Of a stretch of DNA of 64,000 bases, positions 1 to 9,883 are shown piece by piece. Position 1 is the first letter of the stretch. Each line of letters begins with the position of its first letter. A program made the translations under genes and the position numbers. The notes beneath the pieces were generated by a model. The model did no database searches and had not been told where the DNA came from. It was given only the letters and a program-made list of their open reading frames with translations. Origin of the DNA: Paratrimastix pyriformis. Taxonomy: Eukaryota; Preaxostyla; Paratrimastigidae. The stretch is taken from contig JAPMOS010000008.1 in the NCBI GenBank assembly GCA_027972325.1, forward strand, positions 682,001-746,000, in the 5' to 3' direction.

Positions 1-1
1 C

Positions 2-2428
2 CCCTCCCCGCCAGCTCGCCCCTCCCTCCCCTGCCCAAGCTTCCCCCCCTGCCCAGGCTGCCGCCCATCCCGCTCGGCGCCCTCGCCTCGCTCGTCTCCA
101 CCAGCGCCACCCCTCCGCCCCCCGAGCGGGCCCCTCTCCTCTTCTCCGCCCGCCTCTCCTGCGGCCCCGGCCACCGCATCGATGGGGGACGAGGCCGCCC
201 CTGACGTCTTCCTGGGCTTGGACAACGACCCGGGCCCGCCCCCCGCCGCCACCGCTGCGCCCGGGGGTTCGGCGACGGCCCCCTCCGAGTCGGTGGTGGA
301 GGGGGGGCCCCCCGGGGTCATCATCGAGAGCGACACCGGGCCCGGGGGCGACCTCCCCCGGCCGGCCCCCCGCCCCAAGCGGGACCGCCAGGGCCCCGAG
401 GGCCCCCAGGCGTGTGCCGAGGAGGCCAAGCGCGCCCGAGCCCGCACCGAGCGGGATGCCCCGGGCAGGGGTGCGGATGGCGCCCCGAGTGGGGACCCGT
501 CCCCCGCAGCCCCCGCCGATGCCGCCCAGGGCTCATCAATAGCCGAGGGCCCCGCCGCCGCCCCCACGGCACCGGCGGCGGCTGTGGTGGGTGACGCCGA
601 GCCCAAGGCGCCCGAACCGCAGCGGGCCGGCCCCACGATCACCGAGACCACAGCGACCGCCGAGCGGGCCGGGCCCCCGGGGGACGGCGAGTCTGCCCCC
701 GCCCCGGCCGTGGGCGAGGACCCCGCTGCTGCCGAGGGAGCCGAGGGGGACCGGCCCTCGGAGATGGACGACGCGGCCGCCGCCCTGGTGGCCGTGGCCG
801 AGGAGAACGCCGAGGCCCTGGGCGACGCCGAGTCCGAGCTGCAGCCCCAAACTCCCACCGGGGCGGGCGACGAGGCCGGCAGCGGGTCGGGGGGCGAGGG
901 CGAGGGCGAGGGCGCGGCGGCCGAGGAGGAGGAGGAGGCGACCGAGGATGACGAGGCCAAGCCGGCCAAGGCGCGCCCCCGGCGGCGCTTCCTGACCAAG
1001 GAGAACCCCGAGGACGCCGAGGACGAGGACGACGACGAGTGGGACGCAGCCGAGGACCGCAGCTGGAGCGCCAGCAGACGAGCGGACGTCCCCTTCGGCG
1101 GCAGGCGGCGCAGGCGACCCACCAAGCGACCGGCCTCCACTGCGGCGGCGGCGGCTGCGGCTGTGGCTGGCTCGGAGGGCGAGGATGACGAGGACGAGGA
1201 CGAGGGCGAGGGCGAGTCGAGCTCGTCGGCCGGACGGGCCAAGAAGTCCCGCCCCAGGAAGAAGAAGACCAAGAAGGCCCCCGCCCAGGCCCCCAGCCCC
1301 GCCCCGGCCAAGCCCGCCGCCGCCCCGGGACCCCCGGCGCCGGTCCGCCCCTGCCCCGACTGGCGTGTCCCCATCGTGGCACATCCTCGTGGGCGTCGTT
1401 CTCACTGGGCCGGTGCGTGGGGATGGGGATGCGGTGGGCTCCCTGCAGAAGTGTCCCTCGCCCCCGCCCGGTTCGGCTGCTCTGGCGGGCGCCGGGGCGG
1501 CCATGAAGACGCTGCTGGGGGGCACCTTCGACCAGTTCTTCGCCCAGTACTGGGGCCGCTGTCTGGCCTACCCCGCCATGAAGGCCATGCCCGCCCCCAT
1601 GCAGATCGCCTACCGGACCCAGGTCGGCACACACACCGGATGCACTGACTGGCACTGGCACTGGCACTGCCACGCCGCACTGCCACGCCGCACTGCCACG
1701 CCGCACTGCCACGCCGCACTGCCACGCCGCACTCCAGCCCCTCCCTTACACTCGCCCTTGCCCCGCTGATGATTTTCGTGGGTTGGTGGGCTGCCGGGCA
1801 GCTGCGGGTGCAACTGGAGCTGCAGTGGAACCTGGCCCGCGCCCGAGCGGGACCCTCCCACCCCTCCCATGCCCCTCCACCCCACGGCCTCGGGGGTTCC
1901 GCCCCCTGCGGGCCTCCTGGTCCGCTCGGCCTCGGCCTCGGCCCTCGCCGCGGTCGCCCCGCCCCCGCCCCCGCTGCTCCGGCCTCGGGGGTGCCCCCGC
2001 CCCCGGGCTTGGTGACGACCAAGCCAATCGTGCCATCCCCCTCCCCACCCTCGGCCCTTCCCCACCTCCCGCCGCTCCTCGCCGGTCGGCCGCCCCTCAC
2101 CGGCCTGCCTCTCCCCTCGCTCGCGGTGCCCACCCTCAAGAGGGTGGACACCCCGCCTTCCTCGCCCACCCCGACGCCACCCGCCAGCCCCGCCCTCCTC
2201 GTGACCATCCGACAGACATCCTCCAACAAGGAGCGAAAGCAGCGCGTCGACGGAACTTTCGACACGATGGAGGCCCTCCGCGCCAGGCTCCACCAAATTT
2301 CAGAGCCACTCGGATGGGGGACAATGGACGAAGCGGTGGAATATTTCGATGCCGACTTTAACGAGTGGGTCTGTCTCGTTGGCCCCAATTCATCACACAC
2401 TCATTTCCATGTAGGTGGATCTCACTGA
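2..2428 (+). CDS. Unrecognised Pro/Ala/Glu-rich protein, 5' partial, PB1-like C-terminus
   Basis: The gene enters from the left edge. Its first exon is open from base 2 to 1342 and is rich in Pro, Ala, Glu and Asp, with an acidic stretch near 900-1060 and basic RRRR/KKKTKK clusters that look like nuclear localisation signals. Two introns keep the frame: 1343-1448 (GTCCGC...CTGCAG) and 1623-1801 (GTCGGC...GGGCAG). Between them a small folded segment (LGGTFDQFFAQYWGRC) stands out from the low complexity. The last 70 residues are ordered and lower in GC; they contain FDTMEALRARLHQI and AVEYFDADFNEWVCLV, which resemble the start and end of a PB1 domain. That similarity is weak and is my inference. 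The frame closes with TGA at 2426-2428. I do not recognise the protein; the acidic and basic blocks suggest a nuclear, largely disordered factor. Confidence 0.55.
1668..1732 (+). repeat. Intronic 13-bp minisatellite (5 copies)
   Basis: Five exact tandem copies of TGCCACGCCGCAC lie inside the second intron of the first gene and follow a short run of TGGCAC hexamers. Confidence 0.9.
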
Positions 2429-2932
2429 AATATCGCAGGTGGCCAAACCCCTTGCGAAGATAAGGATATCCTGTAAATCATGATCGTTCAAAAATTGATT
2501 GTTCACTCGCAGTCGTCGTTTCGAGATCAGGATGCGGTATGTTAGATCAACCTGAAGTGTTTTGTAGACTATTCCAGGAGGTTTGGGCACTTTTTTGCTC
2601 TGCCAATTCCGAGCCCATTTTAGGTTTTTATTTCATTAAAGTCAACTGAGCAATAGATCTTCACTACCGGGATCGACAGCCCGTCCCGGGACCTCTTCCA
2701 AAGCTCGTCTTCTCGGGTCGGCCTTCTTTCCCTTCTCACAACTCTGAGGTTCTCATGTATATATAGCCGTCGTCAGGACCAGTTACCTGCAGCAGTCTGT
2801 TGATTCATCGCCCATGTCCACCAACCATTTTTCTGCGCCCCTTCCGGGATAGGGATCTGGTACTGGAAGCCCTCGGGCCGGTCTGTTCCCTTTCTTTCAC
2901 AGTTTCTGATGGCGCCATCATGAACTCTGCAG
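2429..2932. other. AT-richer intergenic stretch, presumed promoter of the next gene
   Basis: No coding or RNA gene is visible here. Base composition falls clearly below that of the flanking genes, as at every other gene start in the window. A TATATA string occurs at about 2758-2763 (catgtatatatag), roughly 170 bp before the first likely coding exon of the next gene. It could be a promoter element, but that is speculative. Confidence 0.5.
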
Positions 2933-5900
2933 CACGACATCGTGGAAGCGTTGACGCTGTCTGTCTCATCGGAGTTATCTCATCATCTCCCCCGGCAGTT
3001 ACGCTCCTCCAACGACAGCATCTCCTCGGAGACCTCGTCACACGGTCAGGCCTATCTGGCCCCGGCACATCTCCCTCCCCTCCCAAATACGGCTGCCTCC
3101 CCGACCCCGGCTCGTCCCCCGAGCGGGATGGACGTGATCTCCCTGATCAACCCGGCCGACATCCCCGACGGTCTGTGGGCTGCGGCTGGGCGTGGGGCCC
3201 CTCACTCACGCCACCCCGGACGCCCAGGGTCCCGATCGCCGGACATCCCCGAGCCGGTCTCGCCCCCCAAGCGGCTGCCCACCCTGCGCGAGAAGCCCGT
3301 CCTGCCCCCGGTCGTCACCAAGCCCGCCGACCTCGCGGCCACCCCGGGGGCGAGCCCGGCCCGGCCCAGCGGGGGGCTGCTGCCGCCGCTCACCGAGGGC
3401 GGTGCGAAGCTGCCCCCCGTCTCGCTGCCCCTGGGGCCAGCCGCGCCGATCTCCTTCCGTCAGCCGGGGACCCTGCCCCTGGTCGGCAGCCCGCCCCCCG
3501 TGGCCCTGGTCGGGCGGACCCCCTCCCCGCCGCCCCTCGCCCTCGTGCCGGCGCCTGCTTCCCCAGCCCCCCTGGTGCCCTCACCCGCGCCCCCCGACGT
3601 GTCCATCCTCCCGCCCGCTCCCGCCCCCGCCGACGCGTCCCCGGCCCCGGCCTCGTCTGCCCCCCCCGACCGGGTGCTGCCCCCGGCCCAGCCCCCGCGC
3701 CTGTACTCGCCTCCCCCTCTCCCCACGACGGGCGACCCTTCCCAGCCAACGCGGCCCCACGAGCCGGGCGTGACCCTCACCCAGCTGCTCATCATGAGCG
3801 GCCCGGCGGCCACCCCGCCAACGGGCGCCCCACCTCCCTCCGCCGCCTCCCCCGGAGGCGGCGAACCCCACCCTCCAGCGGCCCCGGAGGCGGAAGGGCC
3901 CCTGACGGGCACAACTGCACCCAGCCCCGGCATGGACAGCGCCACCGAGCCGCTCCTGATGCCCACCCCGGCCGCCAGCCCCGGGCCCCAGGGGTCGCCC
4001 CCAGAGGCGGACCGGACGCCGCTGCTGCGGCTGCCCTCGACGGCCGACACGACCACATCGGGCGCCCCCTCGGCCGACCGGAGCGGGCTGGCCACCCCCG
4101 ACACGGAGGCCCACCTGCTGGCCTCGACCGAGCTGCTGCTCCCGCTGACGACCTCCGCCTCGGTCGAGGGCGACCAGGGCCCCCTGCCCCGGGCCGGCCG
4201 GTCGGCGGGGCTGGGCCTGGGGCTGGGCCTGGGGCACGGGGGAGCCTCCGAGGCGGACCTGCTCGTCCAAGAGGTGGCCGACCTGACCGCCCTGCCGGCC
4301 CCCAGCCTCCGGTCCCGCCCCAGCGGGCCCACCTCGTGGCGGCCGCTGGGCCAGTCGGCCTCCCAGCTGGGCGACATGCTGCTGACCGCCGTCGAGGAGG
4401 CCCCCGAGCCCGCGTCCTGCACGGCCCCCGGCACCCCCGGGGACGCCCCCACCATCGAGCAGGCCGCCTGGCGCCGCTCCTCCAGCGGGGCCCTGGTAGC
4501 CACGGGCACCCCGCGCCCCACCGACCAGCAGCCCGGTCCGCCACCCCCCTCCCCCCTCCCAGGGCACCAACCAGCGGCATTGGGAGGCCCCTGCCTGCGA
4601 GGAGGGCACGCACCTCATCCGCTCATGGTGGTGATGGGCGCGCATCACGGTGGGTGGGGCAGGTGCCGCAGCGGCTGCCCTGGCGACCCCCGCCCGGGTC
4701 GGGGCGGCGATGGTCATCGAGGAAACCCCAGCCGCCCTCCAGTCCGCCCTTGAGCCCTTGAGCCCTGCCCCTGCCCCTGCCCCTGCCCCTGCCCCTGCCC
4801 CTGCCCCTGCCCTGCCCCTGCCCCTGCCCCTGCCCCTGCCCCTGCCCCTTTCCTTTCTTCCAGGCCCCAGCCGCCTCGTACCTTCCACCGGTCCGCAGCA
4901 CTCCCCCGCCTCGCCCGGTCCTCCCTGCCACTACCCCCCCCCCCCCCCCCCCCCCACCATCATCTCAACGGGAGCTCCCGGGCGGCCGCCCCTCCCGCCG
5001 ACAGCGGCGGCGGATGCCCCGCCCCACCCGACCGCCGGCGCCCATGGGCCAAGCCCCCCACCATCATCGGGCTCGGCCCACCTCCTCCTCCTCAGCGCCG
5101 CCCCCTCCGGCCGCGGCCGGCCCCAATGCCGATATCCCACAGCCGGCAGGGGGCCGCTCGGGTTCCCCAACGGGCTCGCCATCGCCACGGGGCTCCCCCG
5201 GCCACCGGCACGCGCGCACCCGGCCCTCGCATTCCCGGTCCCACCACCGGCGCCACTCGCCCTCGCATTCCCGCTCGCACTCTCGGTCCCGCTCGCGGCC
5301 CCACTCGGGCCGGCCCGACCTGAGCGCCACCCCGACCGCCGGGGCCCCCAGTCGCAAGGCCGCCCGACGCCCGCGGGACGCCCCATCACCCGACCTGATC
5401 GGCGAGGCGGCCGGCGGGGGCGACGAGGCCCTCTTCGCGGCCCTCGGCCTCCCCGACTTCGGCTTCCGGTCCGCCAGACGCCCCCGCCTCCCACGCTCAC
5501 GCCCACACCATGAGGGCCTTGGCCACCCCTTTTCTCGTGTTGTCCTGACCCGGTTGCCCCGTTGCAGGAGCGCCGAGGGGGCCGAGGCGGAGCCGCTGCA
5601 GGCCCTCGATGCGCTCCTGCGGCCCTTCATCGCCACCCAGCCCCCCGGCGGCGGCCCTGCCGACATGCGGTCCGCCTGACCCCCCCATCCCCCCCGTCTG
5701 GGTTGCCTCTCCGTCCTGCCCCACTGACCGGCTGCGGGTCCTGGTGGTCCGGAGGGCTGCAGGTCGGCGCCGAGCCTGGAGGACGCGCCCCTGATGAGCC
5801 CCCAGGGCGACGAGGGGGCCCCGGAGGCCGAGGGTCCGACCCGCTCGCTGGCCGTGCCCACGCCCCGCAGCTACGACGACGAGCTGGCCGCCGTGCAGAG

Positions 5901-6093
5901 CTCGCTGAACGTCTCGACCGAGCTCAAGCCGGGCGCCCCCGAGGCCCCCGCCGCGGCCCCCGAGGGCACCGCCCTCACCGAGGCGCCCGCCGCCACGGGG
6001 ACCCCCCTCCGCCACGGCAGCAGCCACGGCAGCGGCAGCTCGCCCACAGCCGGCAGCTCCCGCATCCTGAGCGAGGGTCCGCCTGCCACCCCG

Positions 6094-6188
<95 letters not shown>

Positions 6189-7919
6189 GTTGCATGGCCA
6201 TGCGCAGGTTGATGATCATACCCACGCCCCCGGACCAGGGAGGTTGTCTCACCATGCGCATCCTCTTCGCCTTTTCCGCCTTGTGCAGTCTCTGGGGGGG
6301 TCAAGCCACCCCGGCCCAGCCCCATCGACGTCCCCGTGCCCGCCGCTGTGGCGCCCCGAGCCCCCGACCGCCAGGTGACCACGTCCGCCTCCCCGTCCCG
6401 CCGCATGCCCCTCCCCGCCACCATCTCCCCGTGGGCCTCACGCGCCCCCCGCCACATGCCCCCGTTGGCCGCGCAGGAAGGAGGGCGCCACGGTGCTGGT
6501 CATCGAGCCCGTCTCGGTCCGCAGCCGCCCCCGCTCCTGCCCCTCACGCCCTGCGTGCCCCGTGCCCCCGCCCTGCCCCCGCCCGACCCCGAGCCCTCTT
6601 TCTGGCCCCCTTCCCGGCCCTCTTTCTGGCCCTCTTTCTGGCCCCCCCTTCCCGGCCCCCTTCCCGGCTGACGATGTCCGACTTTGGCGGACCTGACCGG
6701 GGCGCATGGCTGGGTGTGGCCGCAGACGATGGAGCTTGCCCGCTCGCTGCACCCGCCCACGGGGGGCGCCCTCGCGGCTCCCCCCAAGGAGCGAGGCCCC
6801 CGCTTCCTGAGGGCGGACGAGGTCCCGCGCTTCCTGGGTCCGCCCCCAGCCCCCGCTTCGGCCCCTTCCCTGTGAATGTACAGGCCAGGCGGGCCCCCAG
6901 GTCATCCAGGGAGCTCCAGGCCCATGTCGGGTCCGCTCCTTCAGCGGGGGGGGGAGGAGGGGAGGGGAGGGAGGAGGGAGGGGAGGGAGGGAGGGGAGGG
7001 AGGGGGAGGGGGGAGGGAGGGAGGGGAGGGAGGGAGGGGAGGGAGGGGGAGGGAGGGGACTCTGGCTGACCGATGCTCTGACTGGCCCCGGTTGGCCCTG
7101 CTGGGGCGGGCAGAGATCTCCCGGGCGCCCTCGGCTGCGGGGATGGACTCGGGTGATGCCGGCTCGGAGCGGGGCGCGACCAGCCTGAGCCACATCGCCC
7201 CCTCCTCGCCGCCCCTGGGCACCGGATCGCCCATGATGCCCGCCGGCTCGCCCCCGCCAGGGGCCGAGGTGCCCTTTGGGACCGTCGCCAGCCGTCTGTC
7301 GGCCCCCCGCAGCCACCCGCCCCTTCCCACAGGTTCATGAAACCCCACCCACCCACCCATCCCCAACAACGCAGCCATCATGAGCTCGCCGCCGATCGGT
7401 TCTGGGGGACTCGCCGGTCTGTGGCCACGCTCCATTCGCCCGCTGCCGCAGAGCTGACCCGTTTGGGGCCGGGCAGATTTGGCCCGGTTCCCGAACACGG
7501 CCCTCTCGAAGCGCCTCAAGAACCGCCAGCTCCGCCAGGCCACCGACCGGGTCCGTGCCGCCGCCCCTGTGTTGCTGGCCAGGCCACCCCCGCCGCCACC
7601 TGTGTTGCTGATCAGCCATCTCCCGCCTCTAGGAACGGAAATATCAAATGATGACCGAGGCCAACCACGAGCGGGGTGTCACCGAGGTCTGTGCGGTCAG
7701 GCGCGCCAAACCTTCACACCCTTCTCCTCTCCGCTCCCCAAGTTGCCCCGCGCGGTCCACATCCAGATCGTGGAGGCTGCCTATCCGATTTGCTACCAAA
7801 CCGTCAAGACGTACTTGAAGGAATTGGGGCCCAAGAGCGCAATCACCCAAAAAGCCTTCACCCATCTGCAAAAGTTGGCCCACATCTTGAACAGAAGGGT
7901 CGATATCAAGCTCAGGTGA
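2933..7919 (+). CDS. Unrecognised long Pro/Ser/Ala-rich multi-exon protein
   Basis: The 5' end is unresolved: the first convincing reading frame follows a CTGCAG acceptor at 2932, so a first exon with the ATG may lie nearer 2813-2920. Most of the protein is Pro/Ser/Ala-rich, with an SR/SH-rich patch near 5220-5300. The last three exons are ordered and moderate in GC: 7480-7549 (RFPNTALSKRLKNRQLRQ), one starting at about 7633 (ERKYQMMTEANHERG), and a final exon ending in a helical segment (HIQIVEAAYPICYQTVKTY, then LQKLAHILNRRVDIK). They are joined by introns with GTCCGT and GTCTGT donors, and TGA is at 7917-7919. The C-terminal helices look like an interaction domain, but I cannot name the family. 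The introns carry several tandem repeats, listed separately. The gene lies 17 bp from the tRNA. Confidence 0.5.
4764..4850 (+). repeat. (CCCTGC)n hexanucleotide repeat
   Basis: Tandem CCCTGC/CCTGCC units fill a probable intron of the Pro-rich gene, just after an in-frame stop at about 4751-4761. The same unit recurs independently in the CMTR1 gene at 61572-61815. Confidence 0.9.
4934..4955 (+). repeat. Poly-C tract, 22 nt
   Basis: Uninterrupted C run on the sense strand of the surrounding gene. It is probably intronic and could act as an extreme polypyrimidine tract. Confidence 0.9.
6095..6188 (+). repeat. (CCCATG)n hexanucleotide repeat
   Basis: About 15 tandem copies of GCCCAT/CCCATG. It could encode Pro-Cys or Pro-Met repeats if exonic. 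The flanking sequence (conserved-looking exon ending near 6085, acceptor-like CAG downstream) favours an intron. Confidence 0.9.
6945..7060 (+). repeat. Purine-only GGGA/GGGAGG tract
   Basis: About 115 nt of nearly pure A/G (GGGAGGGAGGGG variants) on the sense strand of the host gene. G-quadruplex or triplex formation is plausible. Confidence 0.85.
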
Positions 7920-7936
7920 CGGCTTGATTTTCAAGT

Positions 7937-8010
7937 GGGCTACTGGCCAAATTGGATAAGGCACCTGACTACGGATCAGGAGACTGTAGGTTCGAGTCCT
8001 GCGTAGCTCG
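7937..8010 (+). tRNA. tRNA-Arg (anticodon ACG)
   Basis: The 74-nt cloverleaf is complete. The acceptor stem GGGCTAC/GTAGCTC has one G-T wobble, the D arm lies around GCC...GGC, and the anticodon stem CCTGA/TCAGG encloses loop CTACGGA, giving anticodon ACG (A34 presumably edited to inosine, reading CGY/CGA). The T stem GTAGG/CCTGC carries loop TTCGAGT. There is no intron and no encoded CCA. The internal B box GGTTCGAGTCC is intact. The gene is squeezed between a stop codon 17 bp upstream and the oxidoreductase ATG 83 bp downstream. Confidence 0.95.
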
Positions 8011-8015
8011 AGTAA

Positions 8016-8020
8016 TTTTT
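8016..8020 (+). terminator. Pol III terminator (T5) of tRNA-Arg
   Basis: TTTTT begins six bases after the tRNA discriminator base, the usual position for RNA polymerase III termination. Confidence 0.8.
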
Positions 8021-8093
8021 CCCTCCAACGTCTGAGGTAGTTCTCCTCCCCTTCTGGCAGTGGAGACTCTTCCTTCGCGATTTTCCATCTTTT

Positions 8094-9343
8094 TTGACAA
8101 TGGCGACCAACGCAACGATCCTCTTCACCGAGTTCAAAATTCGTAACATGCTCCTCAAAAATCGTTTTGTTCGGTCTGCCCAAACTGACGATAAATTTGT
8201 GTACGACTTGCATCATCTCAGATCAGCCACTCACGAAGCTATGGCCACCCAAGGGACGGGAAGAATGACTCCTGAGTTGGTGAATCTCTACAAAGCATTA
8301 GCTGAAGGAGATGTGGGCTTGATCATTTCTTCTCACGCAGCGGTGACCAGCCAAGGCCAGGTTGGCCCGCGCCAGCTCCTGATCGAATCTGATGAAGCTA
8401 TCTCCGGTTTCAAGGAATTGGTTGATGTGTGCCACCATTTTGGCGCTCGTATCGCCATTCAACTTGCTCACGGTGGTGCCAAAGCCAAGCAGGCCGAGCT
8501 GACTGGCTTAGGTAACCTAGTTGTGGATACCTTGACCAATGAAGATATTGCCCAGGTCACAACCGCCTTTGCCGAAGGGGCCCGTCGGGCCAAAGCGGCT
8601 GGTGCTGATGCAGTGCAGATTCACTGTGCCCACGGGTACTTCCTTTCGCAAACCCTCTCGCCCGCCTTCAACCACCGCACCGACCGATATGGGGGTGACG
8701 CTGCATCTCGGGCCACCATTGCCCTCGAGGTTGTGCGTGCAGTGAGGAACGTTGTTGGCCCCGAGGTCAGTCCGCCGTGTTCGCGATGCTTTCATGGTCT
8801 CTTTCGCTCTTAGATGGCCATCTTAGTCAAGATGAACAGCCAGGATTTCATTGAACCGACCCCGGAGCAGCCATCAGTGGGCCAGACGATCGCTGACACC
8901 TGCGTGGTGGCTCGGCTTCTTCAAGAGGCCGGAGTCGATGCCATCGAGCTCAGGTCTGCCACGCTCACGCTGCACTGTCATCACCTGCCGTTAGTGGAGG
9001 GATTGAGCGGGGCCTTTTGGCTCGGACCGGCCTCACCCTGGCCAAGGAGGCCTACCACAAGGATTACGCACGCGCCGTGAAGCAATCCGGCGTGACGGTG
9101 CCCCTCATCTTGGTGGGCGGGATTCGATCCTTTGGGATGGCTGCCGAGCTGCTGGAAGGTGGTGTGGCCGATCTCGTGAGTCTTTCACGCCCCTTCATCC
9201 GGCAGCCAAGCCTCGTCAAGGATCGGGAAATGCTCCAAATCGAGCGCGTCGCGTGCATTTCATGCAACCGGTGTTTCCCAACCCCTGCTGTTGGGAGCCG
9301 CATGGCATGCCCATTTGCCCAGGTCGCCCCACCTTCGTCTTAA
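8094..9343 (+). CDS. Old Yellow Enzyme family NAD(P)H:flavin oxidoreductase
   Basis: FMN-dependent ene-reductase/NADH:flavin oxidoreductase (PF00724-type TIM barrel). It reduces activated C=C bonds or related electrophiles with NAD(P)H, probably in the cytosol. Visible motifs in order: N-terminal FKIRNMLLKNRFVRSA, barrel strand IAIQLAHGGAKA, active-site segment VQIHCAHGYFLSQ followed by HRTDRYGG, FMN-phosphate-binding LILVGGIRSFGMAAELL and LVSLSRPFIRQPSLV, and the C-terminal cysteine cluster CISCNRCF. Two introns keep the frame and restore conserved motifs: 8766-8813 (GTCAGT...TTAG) and 8954-8994 (GTCTGC...TTAG), the second rebuilding AIELSGG. With both removed the protein is about 386 residues, normal for single-domain members; there is no C-terminal pyridine-nucleotide reductase domain. 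The start at 8094 gives the conserved N-terminus directly. Confidence 0.92.
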
Positions 9344-9883
9344 TCGGAGTGCTCTCGTGTTTTTTGCACGGTACGGAAAAAGAACAGAGAAACCATCCAG
9401 AGCGAAATAAACGACAAAACCCTCCAGACGAGAGAACGCACGCAAGTGTGTTATTTGCGCCCATTGCGTAGAGTAGGTCAGGAAATATAAAAAGGGTGGA
9501 AGGAAGGCGCCATCCGAGGGCGCTCGTTGTGATGAATATAAAACGAAGAGCGAAACCCGGCACTCCAGTTGAGATCTGTCTCTCGAATTGAAATGGTTGG
9601 AACAGGGCTCCATTCAACTGGAACGTCTAACACCCTTCCCTCGCGCAGGCCAGGAACGGGACCTGACGGTACATCATTCGCGCTGCGATTGTCGGCGAAC
9701 ACAGAATTGGGAGGATACGACTCACGTTGTTGTTGCGCTCTGATATCTAAAGGAGAGGATTCGGGTTGTGCTGAGACTGGTGGACAGACAGTCTTTCAAA
9801 GTGAAGCAGAGCGGAAAGTCCTTAGAGGCCGAGGATGATGCAGGCTTGGTCGTCTTGCTCATTGCTAGGGAAACTTGAAATGA
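9344..9883. other. Intergenic, AT-richer, no gene seen
   Basis: 540 bp between the oxidoreductase stop and the DET1 start. A TATAAAAAG string at about 9488-9496 and an AATATAAAAC string near 9535-9544 could be core promoter elements for DET1. I see no RNA gene or coding sequence. Confidence 0.45.

Noticed and set aside
1449-1622. JmjC-like fragment (FFAQYWGR) in the first gene
   Set aside because: Only a short resemblance to a generic FFxxYW string; no HxD or other iron-binding residues follow.
8094-9343. Bacterial contamination, suggested by OYE and DUF89
   Set aside because: Both genes contain short spliceosomal introns that restore conserved motifs, and they are embedded between eukaryotic genes.
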